A stretch of DNA of 64,000 nucleotides from Phycisphaerae bacterium (GTDB lineage: Bacteria; Planctomycetota; Phycisphaerae; UBA1845): positions 22,209 through 86,208 of the forward strand of contig JABWBH010000022.1 in assembly GCA_013360585.1 (NCBI GenBank), written 5' to 3'. The notes beneath the pieces were generated by a model. That model made no database searches. It saw only the letters and a program-made list of their open reading frames with translations, and was not told the DNA's origin. Position numbers and translations under genes: made by a program. The first letter of the stretch is position 1, and each line of letters opens with the position of its first letter. Positions 8,760-18,652 of the stretch are shown piece after piece.

Positions 8760-11039
8760 ATGATCGCTTTCGTGCTCGGGCTGGCGGTGCTGGGGGTGGC
8801 GTCAGGGGCGGCGAATGATGCGAGGTCTGCGGCGCAGGACGTGGAGACGGCGAAGCTGGCGACGGCCGGGCAGCGGATCACGAAGAGCGTCAAGGTCGCC
8901 GCGGGAACGTACGACGTTCCGGACGCGGCGGGGACTGGCGCCGTCCTCATCGAAGGGGAGGGGCTGACCGTCGATTTCGGCGGGGCGACGTTGAGCGGCG
9001 CGGCGTCGGGCGTTGCGCCCGATCAATTCACGGGCACGGGCGTCGTCATCCGCGGGAAGAAGATCACGATCCGCAACCTCAAGGTGCGCGGATACAAGGT
9101 CGGGATTCACGCGCGGGAGTGCGACGGGCTGACGATCGAAGACACGGATATTTCCGACAATTACCGCAAGCGGCTGCTTTCGACGCCGGAGCGGGAGGAC
9201 GGCAGTGACTGGATCTTCCCGCATCACAACGACAGCCGGGAGTGGATGACGAACTACGGCGCGGGGCTTTATGTGGAGCGGGCGGCGGGCGTGACGCTGC
9301 GGCGGATCCGGGCGCGCGACGGGCAGAACGGGATCATCCTGGACCGCGTCGTGGACAGCGCGGTGTACGACAACGACTGCTCGTTCCTGTCGGGCTGGGG
9401 GTTGGCGATGTGGCGCAGCAGCGGGAACGTGATCGCTCGGAACGCGTTCGACTTCTGCGTCCGAGGCTACAGCCACGGCGTGTACAACCGGGGGCAGGAC
9501 TCGGCGGGCATCCTGATGTTCGAGCAGAACCACCGGAACCTCATCGCGGAGAATTCGTGCACGCACGGCGGCGACGGGTTCTTCGGATTCGGGGGGCGTG
9601 ACGCGCTGGGCGAGACGTGGCTGGAACGGGAGATCGAGCGGCTGCGCAAGGAGAAGGGGGAGGCCGGGGCGACGGATGCGCCTCCCGTGCCGTCGGAAGT
9701 GATCGAGGCGCACCGGCGTCTTGGGAACAACGACAATATTCTGATTGCGAACGACTTCTCGTATGCGCCTGCGCACGGGATCGAGATGACGTTCAGCTTC
9801 GGGAACAAGTTCATCAACAACCGTCTCGTGGGCAACGCGATCTGCGGGGTCTGGGGGGGGTATTCGCAGGACACGTTGATTGAGGGGAACACGTTCGAGG
9901 ATAACGGGGAGATGGGCTACGGCGCGGAACGCGGGGGCGTGAACATCGAACACGGGCGCGGGAACCGGATTCTGAACAACACGTTCAACCGGAACAAGTG
10001 CGGCGTATTCCTCTGGGACGACGACGACGCGCACCTGCTGCGGACGCCGTGGGCGAAGGCGAATCACGCCGGATCGCGCGACAACGTGATCGCGCTGAAC
10101 ACGTTCACCGACAATGATCCGGCGATCCAGTTGCGTCGGACGGTGAACACGCAGCTTGCGGAGAACAAGGCGACGGGGGGGCGGATCCTCGATCACGAGG
10201 AGGGGAGCGACCTGCGGATCACGGCGGCGGACGCTTTGCCGGCGCAACCGTCGATCGCGCTGGCGCCGCTGCCGGGGGAGACGCGACCGGTGGGGGCGAG
10301 GAAGCACCTGGCGGGACGGCAGCACATCGTCATGACGGAGTGGGGTCCGTATGACTACGTGGGCTGCCTGCTGGTTCCGGGGACGGTGGCGGCGTCGGGA
10401 GCGTCGGCGCACGTTCAGGTGCTGGGGCCGAAAGGCGCCTTCCGGGTTCGTGAGGTTTCAGGCGACGTCAAGGCGTCGCCCTCTGAGGGGACGCTGCCCG
10501 GGCGCATTGCGATCGAGGCCGCCAGGGAAGGCTTCGTGCCTTTCAAGGTCAGCGTGGAAGTCAAGACGGGCGAGGACGCGGGGACGACGCTGACGGCGAG
10601 CGGGTCGCTGCTGAACGCGAAGTGGACGGTGAACTTTTTCAGGTGGGATCCGGCGAGCGACCCTCGTGAGAGTGAAGACCACTGGAAGAAGATCGTCGCG
10701 CAGCCGCCGGCGGAGACGCAGACGCTTGCCGGACTGGACTTCAAGTGGCACGGCGGGGCGGTGAGCGAGAAGGTGGGGCAGGACCACTTCGCGACCGTGG
10801 CGCGGACGACGATCGAACTGCCGGCGTCGCCGTCGGGGAAGTGGCGCATCCGCACGGTCTCGGACGACGGGGTGCGCGTGTTCGTCGATGACAAGCCGGT
10901 GTTGTCGAACTGGACGTGGCACGGACCGACGGAGGACGTCGTGGAAGTCCAGCTTGCGCCGGGACGACACGAGTTCCGCGTTGAGCATTTCGAGATCAAC
11001 GGGTGGGCGGTGCTTCAGTTCCGTCTCGAACCGGTGTAA
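8760..11039 (+). CDS. Secreted parallel beta-helix protein with PA14-like domain
   Basis: ATG 8760 is chosen over the upstream in-frame start at 8715 because AAGGAG lies 8 nt ahead and a signal peptide (MIAFVLGLAVLGVASGAA) follows. Residues ~50-500 contain repeated N-rich turns typical of right-handed parallel beta-helix (pectate-lyase-like) folds, for example GNVIARNAFD and NLIAENSCTHGGDG. The C-terminal ~130 residues (GKWRIRTVSDDGVRVFVDDK, then HEFRVEHFEINGWAVLQFRLEP) match the PA14 carbohydrate-binding pattern. A polysaccharide-binding or -cleaving extracellular role is likely; the substrate is unknown. Confidence 0.8.
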   Translation: MIAFVLGLAVLGVASGAANDARSAAQDVETAKLATAGQRITKSVKVAAGTYDVPDAAGTGAVLIEGEGLTVDFGGATLSGAASGVAPDQFTGTGVVIRGKKITIRNLKVRGYKVGIHARECDGLTIEDTDISDNYRKRLLSTPEREDGSDWIFPHHNDSREWMTNYGAGLYVERAAGVTLRRIRARDGQNGIILDRVVDSAVYDNDCSFLSGWGLAMWRSSGNVIARNAFDFCVRGYSHGVYNRGQDSAGILMFEQNHRNLIAENSCTHGGDGFFGFGGRDALGETWLEREIERLRKEKGEAGATDAPPVPSEVIEAHRRLGNNDNILIANDFSYAPAHGIEMTFSFGNKFINNRLVGNAICGVWGGYSQDTLIEGNTFEDNGEMGYGAERGGVNIEHGRGNRILNNTFNRNKCGVFLWDDDDAHLLRTPWAKANHAGSRDNVIALNTFTDNDPAIQLRRTVNTQLAENKATGGRILDHEEGSDLRITAADALPAQPSIALAPLPGETRPVGARKHLAGRQHIVMTEWGPYDYVGCLLVPGTVAASGASAHVQVLGPKGAFRVREVSGDVKASPSEGTLPGRIAIEAAREGFVPFKVSVEVKTGEDAGTTLTASGSLLNAKWTVNFFRWDPASDPRESEDHWKKIVAQPPAETQTLAGLDFKWHGGAVSEKVGQDHFATVARTTIELPASPSGKWRIRTVSDDGVRVFVDDKPVLSNWTWHGPTEDVVEVQLAPGRHEFRVEHFEINGWAVLQFRLEPV

Positions 11040-11044
11040 GTCGC

Positions 11045-11989
11045 ATGACGACGGAGCCGGCGGGGGGCGGGGGCGGAGGAGGCGACGGGTCACGACCGGC
11101 GGGCGAGCGGGGGGACCGGCTGAGGCGTATTCGAGCCCGTCTTCGTCGCTGGTTCCTGATCATCGGCGGCACTTATGCCGCCGTGTGTCTTGTGCTGGTC
11201 GGCTGTCAGTCCCGGTTGATCTACTTTCCGACGCACGGCGCAGGCATGACGCCGGCGGACCTCAATCTTCGGTATGAGCGGGCGGCGCTAGCGACCTCGG
11301 ACGGGGTGACGATCGTGGGGTGGTACGTTCCGGCGGAGTCGCCGCGCGGGACCGCTCTGATTTTTCACGGGAACGCGGGGAACCTGTCCGACGTGCTGCT
11401 GGACTTCTCGCAGTGGCGGAGGCTGGGGTTCAACGTGTTCGGCGTGGATTACCGGGGATTCGGCGAGAGCGAGGGGTCGCCGAGCGAGCGGGGCCTGTAT
11501 CTGGACGCGGAGGCGGCGTGGAACTACGTCGTCGAGACGAGAGGCGAGGAGCCGCAGCGGGTTGTGATCTTCGGGCGGTCGCTCGGCGGAGCGGTGGCGA
11601 TCGACCTGGCGTCGCGGCATGAACCGGGGGCGTTGGTGGTCGAGTCCACGTTCACGACGCTGCCGGACGTGGGGGCGGTTCATTATCCGCTGCTGCCGGT
11701 GCGATTGCTGGCGCGTCATCGTTATGAATCCGTCCGGAAGGTTCCGGGGATCCGGTGTCCGAAGCTCTTTCTGCACGGGCGGGACGACGAACTGATTCCG
11801 ATCCGGCTGGGTCGGCGGTTGTTCGAGGCGGCGGGGGAGCCGAAGGCGTTCATTGAGACGGGCGGGGATCACGTTACGGCGGGCGCGTTCTACAATGAGG
11901 AGACGACGGAGGAGGTTTCAAGGTGGTTGGGTCGCGTGTTGCGCGACGGCGCCCCGGACGCCGTGAAAGACGGCGAGGAGGATCGGTGA
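11045..11989 (+). CDS. Membrane-anchored alpha/beta hydrolase
   Basis: ATG 11045 follows the previous stop by 6 bp. A Gly-rich cytoplasmic leader and one membrane helix (WFLIIGGTYAAVCLVLVGC) precede the hydrolase fold. The nucleophile elbow is GRSLGGAV, the acid is in LHGRDDELIP and the histidine is in GGDHVTAG, giving a complete Ser-Asp-His triad. HGNAGN forms the oxyanion loop. This pattern fits the ABHD13/BEM46-like serine hydrolases. The natural ester or peptide substrate is unknown. It sits in a tight run with the beta-helix gene and the amidohydrolase 4 bp downstream, suggesting one transcript. Confidence 0.85.
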   Translation: MTTEPAGGGGGGGDGSRPAGERGDRLRRIRARLRRWFLIIGGTYAAVCLVLVGCQSRLIYFPTHGAGMTPADLNLRYERAALATSDGVTIVGWYVPAESPRGTALIFHGNAGNLSDVLLDFSQWRRLGFNVFGVDYRGFGESEGSPSERGLYLDAEAAWNYVVETRGEEPQRVVIFGRSLGGAVAIDLASRHEPGALVVESTFTTLPDVGAVHYPLLPVRLLARHRYESVRKVPGIRCPKLFLHGRDDELIPIRLGRRLFEAAGEPKAFIETGGDHVTAGAFYNEETTEEVSRWLGRVLRDGAPDAVKDGEEDR

Positions 11990-11993
11990 CGGC

Positions 11994-12974
11994 ATGAGTG
12001 CGAGAGTCGATCCGGCGAACCTTCTGGGGCTGAATTACCGAGATGTTCCGCGGCGCAAGGCGGCGGGACCGATCCTGGACGCGCATTGTCATATTCACAT
12101 GTGCGGTCAGACGGCGACGTTCTTTGAGGCGGCGGACGCATACGGCGTCACGGCGCACCTGACGATGACGCCGCTGTCCGACGTTCCCGCGCTGAAGCGC
12201 CTGCGCGGGGATCGGGTCGGGTTCATTGCGATCCCGAACTGGAAGGAAATGTCCGGGTCGGAGGCGTTCCGGACGCGGTGGATGAAAGATCTCGACGCTT
12301 TCCGGGAGGCCGGGGCGCGGGTGTGCAAGTTCTGGATGGCGCCGCCGATCCGGGCGGAGCAGGGGTGGACGCTGGAGCATGCGTTTCTGCGTCCGGTGGT
12401 GGATCATGCGCGGTCGCTGGGTTTTGCGTTCATGATCCACGTCGCGGACCCGAGCGCCTGGTGGGGGCGAGGCGCGCGATATGAGAACACGACGGTCTTC
12501 GGAACGAAGCTGGAGCAGTACCCGCCGTTGGAGTGGTTTCTGAAGTACGTGTCGCCGACGACGGTGATCGGGGCCCATCTGGGCGGGTTCGTCGAGGATC
12601 CGGAGTTTCTCGACCGGTTGCTGGAGCGGCATGCGAATCTGGTGCTCGACAGCAGCGCGACGAAGTGGATCGTACGTGAGGTCGCGCGCCGGCCGGAGAA
12701 GGTGCGTGCTTTCCTGCTTCGTCGGGTGGATCGGGTGCTCTTCGGGAGCGACCTGGTAGTGCGCGACGCTTATGCGGGATTCGATCACTACGCGAGCCGA
12801 TACTGGGCGCATCAGGCGATGTGGGAGACGGATTATCGCGGGGAGTCGCCGATCGAGGATCCGGACGGCGAGCATCCGCCGCGGCTGGCGGGTCTTGATC
12901 TTCCGCCGGAGGTGTTGTCGGCGATGTACATCGGGAATGCGCGGCGGCTGGGGCTGGCGCCGGGCAAGGGGTAA
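11994..12974 (+). CDS. Amidohydrolase-family metal-dependent hydrolase
   Basis: A 326-residue TIM-barrel hydrolase of the amidohydrolase_2 type. The metal site is visible as DAHCHIH near the N terminus (HxH), a His in MIHVADPSAWW, another in GAHLGGF, and the late Asp in FGSDLVV. The phrase YIGNARRLG near the end is typical of the family, where it packs the barrel. These enzymes hydrolyse or decarboxylate cyclic or aromatic substrates; I cannot name this one's substrate. The gene starts 4 bp after the alpha/beta hydrolase and ends the plus-strand run, facing the CPBP protease gene. Confidence 0.85.
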   Translation: MSARVDPANLLGLNYRDVPRRKAAGPILDAHCHIHMCGQTATFFEAADAYGVTAHLTMTPLSDVPALKRLRGDRVGFIAIPNWKEMSGSEAFRTRWMKDLDAFREAGARVCKFWMAPPIRAEQGWTLEHAFLRPVVDHARSLGFAFMIHVADPSAWWGRGARYENTTVFGTKLEQYPPLEWFLKYVSPTTVIGAHLGGFVEDPEFLDRLLERHANLVLDSSATKWIVREVARRPEKVRAFLLRRVDRVLFGSDLVVRDAYAGFDHYASRYWAHQAMWETDYRGESPIEDPDGEHPPRLAGLDLPPEVLSAMYIGNARRLGLAPGKG

Positions 12975-13056
12975 CGCGCACTGAGTTGCGGAGTGCGTAC
13001 ACGAAGCAAAGCTCGGCGCGTAAGGCGCGTCGTGAGAGGTGCGGTCTGGAGATCGG

Positions 13057-13854
13057 TCAGGTCCAGCCGAGGGCGACGGTGAGCATTGTGGCGAGATTGA
13101 AAAGAGCGTGGACGGCGGCGGGGATGAGGACGGAGCGGGTTCGTTCGTACAACAGGCCGAGGACGACGCCGAGCACGATCAGGGGGGGGATCGCGTGCAA
13201 CTGCGGATGCGCTGCGCCGAAGATGACGGCGGAGGCGGCAATCGCAACGCCGCGTGAGGTCCAGTTGGCCAGCGCCGGTTGAACAATGCCGCGGAAGAAG
13301 GCCTCCTCGCAGAGCGGGGCAACGATGACGGCGCCCAGCCAGAGCGTCAGCACGGCGACGGGGGGGAGGATTCCGCCGCGCAACAGTTCGACGACGCGGT
13401 GGGACTCGACCTTGTAATCCGGTTGAGCGAGATGAATCAGGATCTGCGTGGCCCAGTAAGCGGGGTAGCTGGCCAGCATTGCGACGGTGAATCCCCCGAA
13501 GATGAAGGCGGCGGCGCGCTTCGGCGACAGTTTCGCGAGGAACCAGCCAGCCGCGCCCGCCGCCGCGCGTCTTGAGACTACGAGGAGACAGCCGGCAAGC
13601 CCCGCCACCTGGGCGAGGTTGCCGGCGGCGACGGTCCAGGTCTGGCGGAGGGCGTCGTCGCGCGGGTCGGGGGGAGGCGCGGCGTCCGGATCGACATGAA
13701 GACCGAGGCGTCGCAGGACGGCGGAGACGAGGACGGCGGCAGCGATGTAAAACAGGGCCGGGAGAATCACATCCTCAGCGCGGAGGTTGAGCGCAGGCGC
13801 TTCGGGGCGCGTCGCGGCGGCGGGGACCGAAGGAGTCGTGTTCTGCGGATTCAC
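13057..13854 (-). CDS. CPBP-family intramembrane metalloprotease
   Basis: This 265-residue protein has several membrane helices and the three CPBP (Abi/Rce1-like) motifs: CEEAFFRGIVQ (EExxxR), FGAAHPQ and a late His in VHALFN. Members cleave prenylated proteins or peptides within the membrane, or take part in self-immunity to peptides. A Pro/Ala-rich cytoplasmic leader precedes the first helix. All catalytic residues are intact, unlike the second CPBP-like gene at 26873-27805. It is convergent with the amidohydrolase gene and divergent from the gene at 14048. The target is unknown. Confidence 0.88.
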   Translation of the reverse strand: MNPQNTTPSVPAAATRPEAPALNLRAEDVILPALFYIAAAVLVSAVLRRLGLHVDPDAAPPPDPRDDALRQTWTVAAGNLAQVAGLAGCLLVVSRRAAAGAAGWFLAKLSPKRAAAFIFGGFTVAMLASYPAYWATQILIHLAQPDYKVESHRVVELLRGGILPPVAVLTLWLGAVIVAPLCEEAFFRGIVQPALANWTSRGVAIAASAVIFGAAHPQLHAIPPLIVLGVVLGLLYERTRSVLIPAAVHALFNLATMLTVALGWT

Positions 13855-14047
13855 TCGGCGATCGGCGGTCCGCGGGCGAACTACGGAATCCGGCGCGCGA
13901 CTCTGCGCTGCTGCACTTCAACATCCGGGCGTGACGAAGTTGCCCGCGAGCGTCACGCGGATGAAGATGCTACCCGGGACAAGGACGGGAGGCACGGCGG
14001 CGTGTCCGGGGCCGCATGCGTCGTCGGTCGGGAGGTTCACATCGCGC

Positions 14048-14704
14048 ATGACGGGGCTGATACCGAACCGGTTTCTTTTCGACTTCGAGTTTCCGCTGGC
14101 GTACCTGTCGAATGCGCCGGCGCTGGACGGTCGGTTACGCGGTTGGAGTGATCGGGCGCGCGTGCCTGCGTTGTGGGAGATCGAGGGGCGGAGCGGATTT
14201 GCGGCGATCTGGGCGGGGTGGAACGCGACGGGGCTTTTCTTCGGATGCCGGGTGAGCGGCAAGCGGCGTCGACCGGAAGGGGATGCGAGGCGGTACTGGG
14301 AGAGCGACGGTCTGCGGGTTTGTCTGAACATGCGTCCGGCGCCGAATCTGCGCCGGGCGACGCGCTTCTGCCGTCAGTTGTTTTTCCTGCCGCGCGGGAG
14401 CGGCCGGGGCGCGGCGACATGCGGATCGGCGCCGTTTCAGCGGGCGCGTGAGAGCGCGCCGGAGGTGGATCCCGGCGATCTTCACGTTGCGGCATCGGTG
14501 GATGCGGACGGATACTCGCTTGAAGGGAGCGTGGCTTGTCGGGCGCTGCCCGGATTCGATCCGGTCGAGCACCCGCGGATCGGTTTTTTCGTCATCGTGG
14601 AGGATAGCGAACTGGGGCAGCAGTTTCTGACGGTCGGGGACGACCTGCTCTGGTACGTCGATCCTTCGACATGGGCGACGGCGCGGTTGTCGCGGGAAGA
14701 TTGA
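14048..14704 (+). CDS. CBM9/DOMON-like carbohydrate-binding protein
   Basis: A 218-residue protein without a clear signal peptide. The pattern LDGRLRGWSDRARVPALWEI, then WNATGLFFGCRVSGK, then ESDGLRVCLNMR matches the family 9-like DOMON sandwich common in planctomycetes, and the end DPSTWATARL is also typical. These domains bind sugars or heme; a standalone copy has no obvious enzyme. ATG 14048 is the best start, with GGAGG 14 nt upstream, although the frame is open further upstream. The histidine kinase gene follows after 51 bp, so the two may be co-transcribed. Confidence 0.6.
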   Translation: MTGLIPNRFLFDFEFPLAYLSNAPALDGRLRGWSDRARVPALWEIEGRSGFAAIWAGWNATGLFFGCRVSGKRRRPEGDARRYWESDGLRVCLNMRPAPNLRRATRFCRQLFFLPRGSGRGAATCGSAPFQRARESAPEVDPGDLHVAASVDADGYSLEGSVACRALPGFDPVEHPRIGFFVIVEDSELGQQFLTVGDDLLWYVDPSTWATARLSRED

Positions 14705-14755
14705 AGCGGATCGCCGATCGACAGGCTGGCGCCGGAAGTCGCGCCCGGGGGGCGG

Positions 14756-16672
14756 ATGATCAGGCCGAGTCGTTTTTTCTGGCGCATTTTTCTGGCGCAG
14801 GTGTCGGTGCTGGCGCTGGTGCTGCTGGTCTGTCTTGGGCTGGTGGTATCGGATCGGGAGCGGACCGCACTGTCGGCGCTGGACGCGCGGCTGGATGCGC
14901 TGGCGCGGACGGCGGCGGAGTTCTGGCCGACGATCGCGTCGCTGGCCGGAAATCGGGCGGAGGCGGACCGTGCGGCGCGTCGGCTGGCGTTGGCCGGGGG
15001 CGGGACGCTTCGCGTGACGTTCCTTGCGGGAGACGGGACGGTTCTTGCGGATTCCGCTGCGCAACCGTCGACGGACAATCACGCGGATCGGCCGGAAGTG
15101 CACGGCGCGCTGGAGCGCGGGTCTGCGCGGAGTCGCCGGTGGTCGCACACGATGTCGGGACACTGGCGTTACTCCGCAGTTCGGATCGGCGCGGAGGGCG
15201 AGGCGGCGGGGGTGGCGCGGGCGTCGCTCCCGCAAGAGGAATATGACGCGGCGGCGGCGGCGGAATTCAGATCGACGGGGTTGATCTTCGCGCTGGCGTG
15301 GGGGATTGGCGCACTGGTTGCGCTGGGGCTTTCGCGTTTGTTGAGCGTTCCGCTGCGGCGACTGGTGCGCTTGGCGCGGCGACAGGACGCGGCTTCGGCG
15401 CGTTCTCTGGGGGAGGTCGACGAAGTTGACGTGCTGGCGGAATCCCTGACCGGGCTGCGCGAGGAGCTGACGGTCACGGAGGCGCTGCTGGAGCATCAGC
15501 GTGTTACATTCGAGCTGCTGATGGCGCAGTTGCGCGACGGGGTGATCGTGGCGGACGCGCGAGGTCGGATCGCGCTGATCAACCCGGCGGCGATGCAGTT
15601 GCTGGACCTGACGACCACGGCGGCGGGGGGAGCGGGAGTTTTTCAGGGGAAACCGATCGAGGCGTGCATCCCGCTGCTGGAGCTTCAGGGCATGCTTCGG
15701 ACGAACGAGGCGGGGAGCGAAGACGATGGCGTCGAGGGGTCGCCGGACGGAGATCGGCGCGTAGAGCTGCGGCGGCGCGGGGGCTCGGTGGTGTTGCTGG
15801 CGCGGAGTTCACCGATCCGGCTTCGTGGAACGCCGGCGGAAGGGGGCGAGGACCAGGTCGGGCGTCTGCTGATTCTGACGGACGTCACGGAGCTCGCGCG
15901 GACGGTGCAGGTGCGCAGCGACTTCGTGGCGAACGCCTCGCACGAGCTTCGTACGCCGCTGGCAGCGATCCGGATGGCTTCGGAGATGCTGCGGAGCGTG
16001 GACGCGGCGTCGGAGCCGGAGGAGCTGCGCCGGTGTCTTGAGGTGATCGACCGTCACACGGCGTGGCTGGAGGAACTGGTCCGCGACCTGCTGGACCTGT
16101 CGAAGCTTGAGTCTCCGATGGCGCGGTTTCAGCCGCGGATCATTGAAGTTGAGCGGTTCGTGTCGGAACTTGCGGAGCGTTTTACGGCGACAATTCAGCG
16201 GAAAGGGCTGCACTTCCGGGTGGACGGTTCCGGAGGTCCGCGGCGGATTGCGGTGAACCCGAGCCTGCTTCGGATGGTGCTGGACAACCTGGTGGACAAC
16301 GCGCTGAAGTTCACACCGCCGCAGGGGCGAGTGACGGTCGCGTGGCGAAGCGTCGATCGGCAGGTGGTTTTTGAGGTGGCGGACACCGGTTGCGGGATTC
16401 CGATCGAGGATCAGGCGCGGGTGTTCGAGCGGTTCTACCAGGTGGAGCGAGCGCGGAGCGGGGCGAGGGAGGACATGCCTCGCGGAACGGGGTTGGGGTT
16501 GTCGATCGTGCGACATGCGGTGGCGGCGATGCGCGGTCAGATCGAGCTGCACAGCGTGCTGGGGCGCGGGACACGGATGCAAGTGTCGCTGCCGCAGGGG
16601 CTGAAGCCGATCGAGGAAGCGGAAGGCCTTCAGGACTCGGTCGATGCGGCGGGCGCTGCCGGAAGTCAGTAG
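14756..16672 (+). CDS. PAS-containing sensor histidine kinase (PhoR/WalK-like)
   Basis: Domain order in the 638 residues: membrane helix (~8-30), periplasmic sensor (~31-160), second helix (~170-190), HAMP-like segment, PAS (~245-385, DGVIVADARGRIALINPAAM), HisKA with the phospho-acceptor in ASHELRTPLAAI, then HATPase_c with N box DNLVDNALKF, G1 DTGCGIP and G2 RGTGLGLSIV. It would autophosphorylate on His and pass the phosphate to a response regulator. No response-regulator gene is in the window, so it is an orphan here. The layout is closest to PhoR/ResE/WalK. The 3' end overlaps the next gene by 29 bp. Confidence 0.92.
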   Translation: MIRPSRFFWRIFLAQVSVLALVLLVCLGLVVSDRERTALSALDARLDALARTAAEFWPTIASLAGNRAEADRAARRLALAGGGTLRVTFLAGDGTVLADSAAQPSTDNHADRPEVHGALERGSARSRRWSHTMSGHWRYSAVRIGAEGEAAGVARASLPQEEYDAAAAAEFRSTGLIFALAWGIGALVALGLSRLLSVPLRRLVRLARRQDAASARSLGEVDEVDVLAESLTGLREELTVTEALLEHQRVTFELLMAQLRDGVIVADARGRIALINPAAMQLLDLTTTAAGGAGVFQGKPIEACIPLLELQGMLRTNEAGSEDDGVEGSPDGDRRVELRRRGGSVVLLARSSPIRLRGTPAEGGEDQVGRLLILTDVTELARTVQVRSDFVANASHELRTPLAAIRMASEMLRSVDAASEPEELRRCLEVIDRHTAWLEELVRDLLDLSKLESPMARFQPRIIEVERFVSELAERFTATIQRKGLHFRVDGSGGPRRIAVNPSLLRMVLDNLVDNALKFTPPQGRVTVAWRSVDRQVVFEVADTGCGIPIEDQARVFERFYQVERARSGAREDMPRGTGLGLSIVRHAVAAMRGQIELHSVLGRGTRMQVSLPQGLKPIEEAEGLQDSVDAAGAAGSQ

Positions 16673-18395
16673 ACGGCGATCGGGGCGCGGGCGGCAAGTT
16701 GTGCCGGCGGTGAGCATCTTCACGGCTGCGCTGCTGGTCCGCCTCGTCCACCTGACGTGCATCCGAGACGTACCCTTCTTTGATGTGCCCGTCGGGGATG
16801 CACGTGCGTACGTGGACTGGGGTCTGCGGATCGCCGAAGGAGACTGGATCGGGAGCGAGCCTTTCTATCAGGCGCCGTTGTACCCTTATCTGCTGGGGGT
16901 GATTTTCCGTGTGACCGGTCCGTCGCTTGTGGCGGTGCGGCTGGTCCAGGTCGTGATGGGCGGTTTGTCGTGCGTGTTGCTGACCGGCGTGGCGGGGCGC
17001 TGCTTCGGTCGGCGGGCGGGTTGGGCGGCGGGGTTGATGCTGGCGTTCTACCCGCCGGCGATCTTCTTCGACGGGCTGATTCAGAAGACTTCCCTGGCGT
17101 GCTTCCTGACGTGCGCGCTGCTTTCGGCGTGGTCAAAGCTGGTTACCCGCGCGAGTTGCGGCGGTGGGGCTGTCGCGGGCGCCTTGCTCGGGTTGCTGAT
17201 CCTGACCCGGGAGAATGCGTGGGCGTGGTCGCCGCTGCTGGTCGTCACGCCGTGGGGGTTGGGACGGAAGGCAGAGGGGGGGAGACAGGTTCGCGTCGGA
17301 GTCGCGGCAGGGGTGATCGCGGGGCTTGCCGCCGTGCTGACGCCGGTGGGGGCGCGGAACTGGCGCGTCGGAGGGGAGTGGTCGTTCTCGACGTTTCAGA
17401 TGGGTCCGAACTTCTACATCGGCAACGGCCGCGACGCAGACGGGCGATATCGTCCGCTGGTGCGCGGGCACGAGACGCCGGAGTTCGAGCGATCGGACGC
17501 GGTGCGGTTGGCGGAGTCGGCGGAGGGGCGGTCGCTGACGTCGCGCGAGGTGTCGCGTTACTGGATGGCGCGGGCGCTGGCGGAGATGCGAGAGTCTCCG
17601 CTGCGCGCGGTGCAATTGCTGGGGTTGAAGGCGCTGATGGCGCTGAATGTGTACGAGGTGGGAGACGTGGAGGCGTTCTCGGTGTACCGGCGTGAATCCC
17701 CGGTGCTCGGAGTGCTGGGGCGTGTGCTGAATTTCGGTGTGGTGCTGGGGCTGGCCTCGGCGGGCGCGGCGGCAACGTGGCGGCGGCGGAAGGCGCGGAA
17801 CTGGCTGGGGGCGATGTTTCTGGCGATGCTCGTCGCGGTGTCGGCGTTCTTCATTCTGGGTCGATACCGCTTTCCGCTGGTCCTGGTGATGATGCCTTGG
17901 GCGGGTGCGGGCCTTCTTCACATCACTCGAAACGTGATGCGGCGGCGCACCGGACGGTTGCGAGTCGCCGTCTTTGCGGGCGCCGCGGGGGCATGTCTTG
18001 CGTTTGTTCCGCCGGTACATCCTGAGGCGCGGCTGGACGCGCTGGCGTTGTCGAACCTCGGCGTGGCGTACGCTGAGCGGGGTGATCTGAGTTCCGCGCT
18101 GGATTGCTTCAGCCGGGCGGCGGAGGTTTTCCCGGAATCGGCGGAAACGCGGTTCAATCTGGCGCGGGCGCTGGTGCTTTCCGGGCGAGCGGGCGAGGCG
18201 CTCGAGCATTTCGAGGCGGCGAGCGTGTGCGCCCCGGACGTCATTGAGATTCACCTGGCTTGGGCGGAGGCGCTGGAGGAACTCGGGCGCTCATCCGAGG
18301 CGCATGCTCGCTACGAAACAGCCGCCAGGCTCGACCCCTCAGAGGTCCGCGCCCGCGCGGGACTGATGCGGACGTCCCCGTCCTCGAAGCCGTGA
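16644..18395 (+). CDS. GT-C glycosyltransferase with C-terminal TPRs
   Basis: A 583-residue membrane protein. Residues ~20-450 hold about ten helices with GT-C features: VGDARAYVDWGL after the first helix supplies the acidic residue, and FYQAPLYPYLLG matches the family 39 / PMT_2 loop. The C-terminal ~120 residues are two to three tetratricopeptide repeats (LSNLGVAYAERGDLSSALDC; ETRFNLARALVLSGRAGEAL). It probably transfers a sugar from a polyprenyl-phosphate donor to protein or glycan, with the TPRs as a docking surface. A GTG at 16698 would avoid the overlap with the kinase gene, but the upstream start is kept. Confidence 0.75.
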   Translation: MRRALPEVSRRRSGRGRQVVPAVSIFTAALLVRLVHLTCIRDVPFFDVPVGDARAYVDWGLRIAEGDWIGSEPFYQAPLYPYLLGVIFRVTGPSLVAVRLVQVVMGGLSCVLLTGVAGRCFGRRAGWAAGLMLAFYPPAIFFDGLIQKTSLACFLTCALLSAWSKLVTRASCGGGAVAGALLGLLILTRENAWAWSPLLVVTPWGLGRKAEGGRQVRVGVAAGVIAGLAAVLTPVGARNWRVGGEWSFSTFQMGPNFYIGNGRDADGRYRPLVRGHETPEFERSDAVRLAESAEGRSLTSREVSRYWMARALAEMRESPLRAVQLLGLKALMALNVYEVGDVEAFSVYRRESPVLGVLGRVLNFGVVLGLASAGAAATWRRRKARNWLGAMFLAMLVAVSAFFILGRYRFPLVLVMMPWAGAGLLHITRNVMRRRTGRLRVAVFAGAAGACLAFVPPVHPEARLDALALSNLGVAYAERGDLSSALDCFSRAAEVFPESAETRFNLARALVLSGRAGEALEHFEAASVCAPDVIEIHLAWAEALEELGRSSEAHARYETAARLDPSEVRARAGLMRTSPSSKP

Positions 18396-18652
18396 GGGCT
18401 GCGCGGTGTTCTCCCGATCTGCGGTTTTTCACATTTCTTAACCCTGCGTCTGTAAGGACGCCGCAGGCCGTCGCGGAGTAAGAACGGGCCGACGGCGTGC
18501 GATGCACGACCTGCCGAGACGAAAGCGAGGCGATGCCGAGTCTGAGTTTCGCAGCGGGGGCACGCCGATCGGCCCGGTTCAGGAGCGCCGCGCGGCGCTT
18601 CGCAAGGTCAGGGGTGCGGGGCGAAGGCCCGCGTAATCGAGGAGGCTTACAC

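Noticed and set aside
12975..13056. Weak 6-bp hairpin (CGCACT / AGTGCG) between convergent genes
   Set aside because: Stem too short and no T-run to call a terminator.
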